A stretch of DNA of 64,000 nucleotides from Glandiceps talaboti (lineage: Eukaryota; Hemichordata; Enteropneusta; Spengelidae). A program made the translations under genes and the position numbers. Positions 54,020 to 64,000 of this stretch are shown here, piece after piece. How positions within the stretch are numbered: position 1 is the stretch's first letter; each line of letters begins with the position of its first letter. The notes beneath the pieces are model-generated. The model searched no databases and was not told where the DNA came from. It saw only the letters and a program-made list of their open reading frames with translations. Where the stretch lies: the NCBI RefSeq assembly GCF_964340395.1, contig NC_135549.1:28330095-28394094 (forward strand), read 5' to 3'.

Positions 54020-55417
54020 GTAAGTGTAAACAATGTGGAATTGTGTGCTCAGACCAAAATAAATGTTTGGTTCCGGTGACCCACCCAACCTAGTTTTCTA
54101 ATGCCACCCTAATGTTTTTTTTAGGTAATTAGAAATTTGTTTTCAAAAAGTTGCAAAAAACTGCAAAGTCGCGCGAGAAGCAGAGAGATTTGAAAACGTC
54201 GTCGCCTCGTGTGATCAGAACAACATTAATAATGATGGTGGTGGTGGTGGAATACAGCGTACCACACGGTGTCTTCTGCATATCACACAGAAAGTATGGT
54301 CACATCAATGAGAAGTCTCGTTTGACCTCTGTATTATAAAATGTGTACAGAACATTTAAACAGATCCTCGAAGATACAAAAAATTCTTGTTTTCAAATGG
54401 CCGTTATGGGAAACATGCATGTTTTTGGCCCCATTTGTATTTGAAATGTATATTCTGTCGTTAGTCTCGGGTTGACAATATCGAAAAAGTTACAATATGG
54501 ATAAATTAGTGTAGATGGATAAACACGAAAACAAGACATGTTTTAACTGCGAACACTCGAATATTATGTATATAACTGGTGTGAAATGATAAAAGTGACT
54601 CAAATACAAAAATGCATACTAATTATAAGTTCACGCAACAGAAATTTGAATAGTGATTTGTCTGTTTCTGTCTTCACTTTTACAACTTAATCTATCTGAG
54701 AGTAACCCTTATAGAAATTCTTTACATCACAAGTTATGACCCGAAGATCATAAGCCTTAGAGGTTGGCTACGATTGTGTATTAGGAAGCAATAAGCGATT
54801 CACATGGAAATGTTTATGGAAGTATTACCATTCATACATTGAAAATTCACTTGTTCTACCCACTGGTACTTGTAAGGTGACCTTCACAATTAAGAAGATG
54901 AGAGCAGATTTGGTAACAACGACTATGCTAATTAGTTCGCATAATAGCGCTATACCTGAGTTTTATAGACCCTGTTGTGCCGTTGAATAGTTGTTGTTGT
55001 TGTTGTTGTAATTAACAAAGAAAACTAAATCTAAGTGGTCAACCTTTACTCATCGAGTTCATGTAAAACAAAATTAATAATCCAAGGTAGTTCTTGTTGG
55101 TAGTTTCATAAACACGCTAGTAAACTCGAGTCTCTTTCTATTTAACAGCAATCGGAGTTGATGATATGTTTCTGCTGATGGCCGGCTGGCATGAGAGTAA
55201 ACCGGATGCAACTCCAGAAAGACGTATAGCGACTGCATTTGGCATCGCCGGTGTATCGATAACCATCACATCACTAACAGACTTGCTAGCATTCAGCATT
55301 GGATCGGCGAATGTTTTTCCTAGTGTCCGAAACTTTTGCATCTACACAGGTAATTTTTATACAAATGTTTTCTAAAATTGTCTATGAACGTCTTCCAGCA
55401 ATATTTGCGTTTTATTT

Positions 55418-55457
<40 letters not shown>

Positions 55458-57457
55458 TTAAAGGTGTCTACAGGTAAACCAAATTATAGGAACATTTTTT
55501 TTGTATTAATGTGTCGGGAAAACTGGAGTGCCCGTAGAAAACGCATGTCGTTCAATAGCGTCCAACAACGTAACTGAACCAGAATTCAAAGCCAAATTGG
55601 CTGCGATTGTAGTATTCTCAATGGAAATTTTATGGACAATAGTCCCCCCCCCCTTTCCACCCCCTCCTAAAATATATACATATCAATAAGACAAATAACT
55701 TTATTTCACTTTTTACCTTAATCTGAAAATGGCAACATACTATTAAGCCAGCATATCAAAGAGAAATTTAGTGTTATAATAAGCCATTGACATTGAAACA
55801 GTTGGGACCAAATTTCATTCAATTTGACCTTTTGTTTGGCATTCACCATTTTTCATATTTCGCTCTACTTGCAGCATGTGCAGTTTTTTGGTGCTATATC
55901 ATGCAGTGTACATTCTTTGGCAGTAACCTGGTTTTCCATACTCGACGTGTAAGAGCAAACCGTCATTGCATGACCTGCCAAGAAGTGCCACCTGATGAAG
56001 AAATGGAGGGAAAATCAAGTCTTTACATTTGTTGCTGTAGAGGCAAAAAAGTTGATGCAACATCCATAAATGATGAATCGGTCTTTGAGAGATTGCCCAG
56101 AAAGTATCTCCCAAAGATTGTCCTTTACACACCGATTAAGATATGCATTATTCTTGCTTTTTGTGCATATCTCGGTGTAGCGATCTGGGGATGTACCCTA
56201 CTTGAAGAAGGGCTGATTCTCAGCAATCTTGTTCCTCCAAGTTCCTATCTTTATCCATACTTACATCTTCAGGTCGAGTACTTCAACGATGACGGCCCAA
56301 TTGTCTACTCTGTTATTGACGAACCAGTTGCCTACTGGACACCAGAAATACAAACACAGATCAATGATTTGTTGATATCATTCACAGAAGATGATTTCTT
56401 CAAGGATGATTTTCGGCTGTCCTGGATTGATAGCTTTGCACTGTCAAGGAATGGTTCACTTCCCACAAACGAGATTGATTTCATAGATGCCCTCCAAAAT
56501 GAGTTCCTCCCAACCTACCCCATGTTTTTGGGAGATTTGAGCATCACTGGGAGTGACATAATTGCATCCAGGGTGTATGTGCAGGCAGAAGGTCAAGAAA
56601 GTACCTATTTAGAAGGTCAAATGATGCTGAAGTCTCGAGAACTTGCTGCTGACTCCCCATTACCAGCCTTTGCATACACCGGGGCTTTCATTTATTATGA
56701 ACAATATGTACAGGTCCTCCCAAGTACACTACTTACACTTTCTATGGCTGTTCTTGCCACATTTCTTGTTTGCCTAATATTTATGGCCAACCTTCTTTGT
56801 GTAATATACATGACCATTGCTGTGGTCATGATACTGGTCGGGATTTTAGGTTACATGCCTTTCTGGGACTTATCTCTCAGCTCTATCACAATGACCCATC
56901 TCATTATGAGCGTTGGTTTTTCAGTTGATTTTTCGGCACACATTTGTCATGCTTTCCTGAAGGCCGAGGGCAAAGACAGAAATTCTCGTGTCGCCGTTGC
57001 CTTATCCCGTGCTGGTGTCCCCGTTCTAAATGCCGGTATTTCGTCCTTTATTGGCGTAATTGTTCTTGTCTTTGCTGAGTCGTACGTTTTCATCTCGTTC
57101 TTTCGAATTATGTTCCTAGTGGTTGTGTTTTCTGTTTGCCATGCTCTGTTTTTGATGCCTGTTGTCTTGTCATTCATTGGCCCATCGAAGCCTGAGTCAA
57201 AGCCAACCAGTGAAATCAATTTCGAAAATGGAAAAGTTTGTCCAGAGAAAGTGGAGCCAGGTGATGGAGAGACCGATCCTAAAGTTTCACATGTATCGAT
57301 CCAAACCAATAGTGAGTGCCTAGATGAAAAAGATGTTCCATTTAAACCACTGGGCAATGAATCAAGTTATACCAAAGAGGAACACCAGCAGCAATATTCA
57401 TTTAATGACGTTGAGACACATGATCACGTCAACCGTGGATTTGATATGCCGAATTAG
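53020..57457 (+). CDS. Patched domain-containing protein (PTCHD3-like), 3 exons, 927 aa
   Basis: Coding exons are 53020-54019, 55149-55349 and 55875-57457. Both introns are phase 1 GT-AG, and the total is 2,784 nt including the stop. The first membrane segment is at about residues 27-47 (WTVLIISLTATAVLGVGLVF). A large extracellular loop follows. Membrane segments of the sterol-sensing domain run from about 262, with the conserved GVDDMFLLMAGW and P..R.FC.YT motifs around 336-401. The second half repeats the RND layout, with a GFSVDFSAH motif in place of GxxxDD. The C-terminal tail is hydrophilic. Patched-family proteins move sterols or lipids across membranes; PTCHD3-type genes are poorly characterised and often expanded in invertebrates. 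I start at ATG 53020; an in-frame GTG lies six codons upstream. Family assignment is firm; the exact orthologue is not. Confidence 0.92.
55149..55349 (+). CDS. PTCHD-like gene exon 2
   Basis: The exon is 201 nt, phase 1 to phase 1. It encodes IGVDDMFLLMAGWHESKP through SVRNFCIYT, the heart of the sterol-sensing domain with the paired acidic residues used for proton or cation coupling in RND proteins. It is flanked by ...TTTAACAG and G|GTAATT. Confidence 0.92.
55412..55459. repeat. (TTTA)n microsatellite
   Basis: Tetranucleotide run in intron 2 of the PTCHD-like gene. Confidence 0.93.
55875..57457 (+). CDS. PTCHD-like gene exon 3
   Basis: The exon is 1,583 nt. It follows a TTGCAG acceptor and ends at TAG (57455-57457). 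It encodes the end of the first transmembrane bundle, a cytoplasmic cysteine-rich stretch (YICCCRGKK), membrane segment 7, the second extracellular loop, segments 8-12 and a tail of about 100 residues. Confidence 0.93.
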
Positions 57458-58399
57458 AGTTATTAGCAGATATGCTTAGAACACCAATACATGTAATAAC
57501 ATATTAAAATACGGTGTATCGATTACTCTTCGAAGCAATGCAAATAGATAAGGAACGGAACTGTTTCGGGTCCCGCTCTCTTTTCCTTCTCTTGCGTACA
57601 AACGTCAATCAGTGTAAAAATATATCTGCAAAAATATTCGAACAATTTTTTTTCTTGTGTCATATCCTTTTATGCTGGAGCAAAAAAAAAATGTTTGCAA
57701 TATGAAAAAATGTAACAATTGAATAGTAAGTACAAAAATTGACGAATTTAATTTTATTTTATTGTGCATTGTTGATGACACATAAATTGATGTGATTCTG
57801 CCTCCATTTGTGTATGTTTATCCCGAACATTATATTTATTCAGTATGTCCAGACAGCCTGTCTCTCTGGTTAGTTGTTATAGTATCGTGAATGGGTGGCT
57901 TCTTTTGGGCAACGTAAAGCGTTACATTCGAACAAAGTGACGGACTTATAGCAGTAGCAATGATTTGATTCTGATTAGATAAATTGTATGAGTTTCCTGT
58001 AACATCATTTAATTTGTTGAGGGCCCATAAATTTGACGTTTGAATGTGTGAAATGGATTTTGTTTTAGAAAATTTTGGCGAATTTTGGATAAAGAAAAAA
58101 TCGCTCTAAAGAATTGAAAATTGTCAGCCATGCCCCAACAATTATCTGATCCATTAGTAAGTTTGCTGTAAGATGGGACTTCTTCAATCATGAAAGATTG
58201 TCGAACTGTTTTGTGACTTTGTTGATGTTTTTATTTAGCTTTATTTTGCATTTCGATTTTTCCTGCACAGTTTGGATTTGCAAGGTAACAATTACCAAGA
58301 AACTTTCTCATTTTCTCTTGTGGTGTTAACCTATAGCTAGACGGCTTCCTTGATTAAGTATTTGTATATAACGTTACTTTGATAACTGTAACAAACAGA

Positions 58400-58405
58400 A
58401 ATAAA
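58400..58405 (+). promoter_or_regulatory. Candidate poly(A) signal of the PTCHD-like gene
   Basis: AATAAA, 943 nt after the stop codon. It is the first canonical hexamer I noticed downstream. Confidence 0.35.
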
Positions 58406-58615
58406 ATACTAGTAATGAATATCAAATTCTCGTGTCAATGGGTTTACCTTTGTGAATGCTTGGAATAGCAGTATACAATTTTTTTTTACTTTTAGTACCG
58501 AATGGGCACAACTTTAGACAACATTTCCTGATGAGAAACTTTTTTTTTTTCTTTTTAGTGGCCTACAAAAATATTCCAATAACTTATTCAAACTTAAAGC
58601 TACATCAATAATATA

Positions 58616-58805
58616 ACTAACGTAAATGTAAGTTTTAAAGGAGTTTCCCATGTCACATAAAAATGGGCCCATAACATTGGCATAGGGACATTAATATTGC
58701 ATGTACACTAAAGTCACCGGTATGTTAGATAATTTTAGGTGGTCATACCTAGTGTATAACAGAAACTGGAATCTGAAATCCAGGCCGAAGAAACTGACCG
58801 GTCCC
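58616..58805. mobile_element. Harbinger-like element, truncated copy 3
   Basis: The right end (GAAGAAACTGACCGGTCCC followed by TAA) and about 190 bp match the reverse complement of 16370-16505 in copy 1. The rest of the element is missing. It lies just downstream of the PTCHD-like gene. Confidence 0.75.
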
Positions 58806-59085
58806 TAAGGGAGGTATCTTTGCAGTTGGTATGCGTCACAGTTTGCATTGATTAAGTGAAAGTCTTCCATGGCAGAAGTACCTCAATGTCATGGTTGTGT
58901 CTGTATTTGTATTTGTATGGTACTATTGGGGAAAGCTTTCACTACAAATGTCAAATAGATATTGTTCATTGATTTAGTATCGCTGAAACATGTACAGGTC
59001 AATTTCTTCGTATCTTCGTATCAATTCTTTGACACCTATTAAACTTGCCGTGTATTTACTACATGATACAACTTTTTCTTATTTT

Positions 59086-59349
<264 letters not shown>

Positions 59350-60228
59350 GGAAGGCATGCATAAATACATTCACATAGCTTTCATCCACCTCATTACTGA
59401 AGATAGGTGTTAAAGGTTATTGCGGCGAAGGTGTGAGAAATTTTTTAATGATTGTATTCTCTGTAAACGACCGCTCCTGAGGTTTAATTTGATTCAAATC
59501 ATGAGCCAACCCCTCCTTTCAGTCCATCAGAATCGTCATGCCCCCCCCCCTCTTTGAACCCTGAGTTTTTTTCATGCCCTCCTCTCCCCAATTTCTGCCC
59601 CCCCCCCCAACCTGCCGTAAATTCTGACCCCGGCCTAGGTCAAGATATGTTATTTCATGCTGAGAACATTCAAACGAAAATTGAATGTGGATACATTTAG
59701 TTTATTTTTGTGATAAAACTACGTAGTTCTTGTTTTCTTCCATCATATATCATGAATATATCGACTCTGAATATAACCCAGAGTGTTATTCCTTTATGTG
59801 TTTAGCAACAAAGGATTGCCCTTGTCAAATTTGAAAGACATAAAAAGATCCGACTTCATATCGCTATGACTAGTTTATTAGATCATCAGCCAAACAGAAC
59901 AGCACACAAGTAAACAAAACAAAAGTATATTATTCGTTGTGTGCAACTACTTCCTCTGTTTTAACATGCGCTCAAGAATTCGAAGCTTTACTTCTCCCCG
60001 GTCGATCACCGTTGTCATTCCTAGCTTACTAATTAGAATCTGAAGAAACCTTGCATGAAGAAATATGACGTAGGTCATGACGCGTCGTGACGTAGTTGGG
60101 TTGACGATCAACCATACGAAGGGGTACCAAGTACTTCAACTATGTACACCAGTTTTGGTAGTAGATTGGTTCATCGTCAAGAGTTTGACCTATCATTCGA
60201 CTATCATTCCTGCATTTCTGATCATTAA

Positions 60229-60650
60229 TTGAAGACATTGACTTATCACTTGACATTCCTGACTTGTCATTTGACGCACCTGACTTATCACTTGACGTAC
60301 ATGACTTGTCATTTGACGTTCCTGACTTGTCATTTGACGCACCTGACTTATCACTTGACGTTCCTGACTTGTCATTTGACGCACCTGACATCACTTGACG
60401 TTCCTGACTTGTCATTTGACGCACCTGACATCACTTGACGTTCCTGACTTGTCATTTGACGTTCCTGACTTGTCATTTGACGCACCTGATGACTTATCAC
60501 TTGACGTTCCCGACTTGGCATTTGACGCACCTGAGATGTTCCTGACTTGTCATTTGACGCACCTCATCTTATCACTTGACGTTCCTGACTTGTCATTTGA
60601 TGCACCTGACATCACTTGACGTTCCTGACTTGTCAATTGACGGGTTCGAC
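60229..60650. repeat. Minisatellite of 21 and 42 bp units
   Basis: About 20 copies alternate CCTGACTTGTCATTTGACG and CCTGACTTATCACTTGACG cores. Because 21 is divisible by three, both strands stay open for long runs (SGTSNDK-type heptads on the minus strand). Two-base losses in several units break the frame, so I do not call a gene. Confidence 0.88.
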
Positions 60651-63600
60651 TTTTGACGTGGATTACGCTCCATATACGTCTATTAGCAGGTATTTTGTCT
60701 TTTTTGTAAGTAATTGAACGAGTACATGGTAGGATTGGGGGAGTAAAGAAATGGAATCAGGGATATTAAACATTGGTTAGTGTAATAACAAACATGACGA
60801 CCTCCCATTTCACTTCGTTGGGGAAGGGTTTAATATGAGTATGTCTGTTTGTGTTTTGTTGTTTGTTTGTTTGTTTGTTTGTTTGTTTGTTTGTCTGTCT
60901 GTCTGTGTGTGTGTGTGTGTGAGTTATCTGTACTTGTACAATAAGGGGTAGCTATCGTCTTAAAAAGAAACTGCTGTCATAAAAAAAATGACATAACCGT
61001 TTTCAGCTTTCGTACCTGTGATATCATCAGGTACAAACGGAAATTGAAGAAAACCAAGCATAAACCAAACTAATTACAGGACTGTACATATCACACTTTC
61101 TGTGTAAATATTAAATCATTCGTGATATTGGTTTCGTCATCATCAGGCTTATACATATGAATGGCAAGTAAATGAAAGACAAATCCAAAAGAACAAGTAA
61201 ATAAAACAATAATATGTGAAATACACTTGCAATGAGTTAATAAGCAAAATAATAGACTCCAAGACCAGAAAAAACTTCAATAACAATGTGCAAATGGAGA
61301 AAAACAAGGGGGGGGTACACGTTTTGTTGATTGGTCAAAAACGGTCATCAATAGTTTCACGTCCAACCACTGAACATTACAATACGAAACTGAAATTCAG
61401 TGAAATACAAAATACAAAGCACATATCTTAACTTACGATACCTTCAAATTGGTCTTCTGGGATCCAGGAAAACGATATTTTTGACAGGAGTAATTAGTTA
61501 GTAATTGTAGATACCCGTATATGAATACTGTGTTGAGCATTCGAATGATGAACATGGAATGGGATGTTGTTGCGATGGTCGTGGAATTTATACGGACACG
61601 GGTCGTCATGGTGTTCCTCGTTCCCACAATTTGTTTACGCTGGAAACAGAAGCGCAACCATCAAGCCAAAGACACAAGTGCTTTTAATTGAAATTTGCAT
61701 CACATACCGTGACAGAAGTCTGCTTACCTATATAGTTGCTGTGTGTCACAGAAAGACAAACGAAAAGGAAAAGACGATATATAAAAATCGTTGTGTTGAG
61801 AACAAGAGCACATGTACGCGCTTTTCGCTCTTTATGAAAACTTCGATTGTGTTACCTCGGTAACCCGCCCACTGTTAGAAAAACGCAAATAGAGAATGTG
61901 GTCGAACGCATTCCATTTCATTGAATAAGCACTCGCGCTAAGAACTCTGGGATGTAGATTGTTATTTTTTCGAACATTCGCATTGACGGCCTATGAAAAT
62001 GACGTAAGAAGTTTTCTTCCTTCATAGCCGCTGCATTGACTCATGAGGTTTTTTATTTGCTTTTTATTTTATCTGTTATCTTTGCATTAAATTTTGTGTT
62101 CTAGACAATTCTTTTACTCTTTCGTCTGCTTCTCTTGTAATAATACATGTAGTAATATCGGTGGTGGTGACACAGTAACATGAATTATTATTTCTCCAGT
62201 ACACAGGTACTCATTGATCATGTGGCCCACTATTATCTTGTCTTTCTCTTTTGTCAAACAATTGCCATTGGTACTTTAAGTATTATACTAATTGATAAGG
62301 ACTGTATTACAATGTACCGAGGTATTACAGATAAATGGACACATGTACACGCACACGCACACACACACACACGGACAGAGCCAATTCATACAGCACACGG
62401 CCTTATGGTGAGAGGGGCTAAAGAACCACACAGGAACACATGTATACCTTACTTCAAACCTCAGTTTATTCAAGCTGTGCTGGTAACATAGGTAAGCTTA
62501 TATACCCCAAGACAAATACACACATGATGCCATAGTATGTAAGGTACGCTGTGACAGGGCGCCCTCACACATCGGTCAACACCTTTTTAGAGCAGCCCGG
62601 TGAGGGTGGAGCGACATGACGTATCTTCAAGTACTTATCCACTGTGACATCAAAATAATAAAAATACATGATAAAAGAATTCAATCTAAACAAATAAGAT
62701 CCATCTTTGTGAAAGAACACATTCCAAGAAAAGAAACACCAACATCCAAAATTAACGATGACAGAATATTCATAAATATACAGACTGCCTGGTATAGTAC
62801 GTGTCTGTGTATGATGATTCTGCACTGACCTTAAATATGGTAATATGGACGAGAAATAGGTATTTATTTATGCGAGTACATGAGGAAGCTATTTGTAAAC
62901 AAACTAAACACATCATCAAGTTATAAGTACATCACATCCAGCCTGTGAATGCAACATTTACTTTCATGTATACTGAAGTACATATACGGTTTATTTGGTG
63001 TCTATTTTTGGTTACAAGTAACTACTTGCTGTAATTCAGTTTGCTTACAAATTACTTACTGTACGTACCATAAAACATTTCACATGTTTGCAATTACAAC
63101 CACAGACTTGGTCTATGTTGTTTCACTTTGTTATTGTTTTTTTTTAAGTAGGAAAACATAGTAAACCATTTTATAAAATAATTAGCTATTTCTCATCCAT
63201 ATGTCCTCAACATCTCAAGGTATATATAGTGAAAGATTCCACCATTCAAAAATAAAACAATACAAGTGTGTGTATTTGTATACTCGTAATACTGCATCAG
63301 CTGCAACTGAAACGTTTTTTGAAGAAAAAAAAAACTGTTTTGTTAAATGGTATAATAATGTATTTTTGTAGTTGTATATAGATAAATCAAATTGATGTTT
63401 GCGCCCTCAACGGTGATCATGATTTCAACCTGTTTCTGTACTCCTTATTGATAATATTGACCACTGATTAACATGTATAATGTGTGATTATTGGTATTTC
63501 AACAATTTTCAGTGAATGTATTGTGATTCTCCGATTGTAAAAATGAGTCTCCAGTTACAATGTGTACAGTTTTATCATGGTGACAGATACAAAACCTAGA

Positions 63601-64000
63601 CTGACTAATTAATAACAGATGCAATGTCTATTTATAAGTGACCGTTCGATTTTAGTGAATATATCTTTTGGTTATTTGATAACACAAATGTCCCAGTTGC
63701 AGCTAGTGCAGGTTCAACACTCACGTAAAGCATATATTGTATTTAAATCAAAAGTTCTAATACTAAAAAATTCAAAATTATTGGTCCATAATATAGTAAA
63801 GAGTAACCGAGTTCACCTTCTGATTAAATCAAATGTTACACTCCACAAATGCATTGTCAAGACATACAACAAAACACTTTAGTGTAGAAAGACTAAGACT
63901 GAAAAAATATTACTAATATAAGAGAAACCTGCTACGGACAGACTAAGATAGACACAAACTAAAACTATTGTTGTTGTTGCATATGGTAGATTCCAAAATT

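Noticed and set aside
61433-61657. 75-codon minus-strand frame with a possible donor at its end
   Set aside because: Looks somewhat protein-like, but without homology, partner exons or a promoter I cannot call it.

Overview
This window is nuclear DNA from a bilaterian animal. It is AT-rich, its genes have GT-AG introns, and it is crowded with microsatellites, minisatellites and DNA transposons. The ErbB-type receptor domains, the Patched-domain gene, a tRNA-leucine-primed Ty3/gypsy element and the style of the repeats suggest a marine invertebrate, possibly a deuterostome such as a hemichordate. The species call is inference only.

Two protein-coding genes can be supported. The first lies on the minus strand from about 44,944 down to 5,558. 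I reassembled it by hand from 19 exons that join in consistent phase: 2,367 nt, 788 codons plus a stop. It encodes a protein built from the ligand-binding half of an ErbB/EGF receptor: signal peptide, a partial cysteine-rich domain II, an L2 domain, a long cysteine-rich domain IV, a second L2 domain and a short cysteine-rich tail. I see no L1 domain, no transmembrane segment and no kinase. A block of five exons (133, 165, 200, 133 and 70 nt) occurs twice with identical lengths and phases, so the gene contains an internal tandem duplication. The predicted product is a secreted ErbB-ectodomain-like protein, a candidate ligand trap. This is the main discovery of the window.

The second gene, on the plus strand at 53,020-57,457, has three coding exons and encodes a 927-residue Patched-domain (PTCHD3-like) membrane protein with a sterol-sensing domain.

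The introns of the ErbB-like gene hold most of the mobile DNA. The 14.5 kb intron between exons 13 and 14 contains a young Ty3/gypsy element (10,789-24,116) with identical 155 bp LTRs. An 8.57 kb element (14,841-23,409) interrupts its gag; this insert has 6 bp target duplications and inverted ends made of 42 bp tandem repeats. Its superfamily is not recognised. It in turn carries a Harbinger-like element and a tRNA-derived SINE. Other introns hold a Kolobok/T2-like foldback element with about 690 bp inverted arms (29,236-31,666), a second Harbinger-like copy (33,657-35,417) set between two palindromic minisatellites, and several hairpin-headed repeats that carry microsatellites.

The stretches 1-5,185, 45,300-53,000 and 58,410-64,000 hold repeats and non-coding DNA, with no gene I can support.
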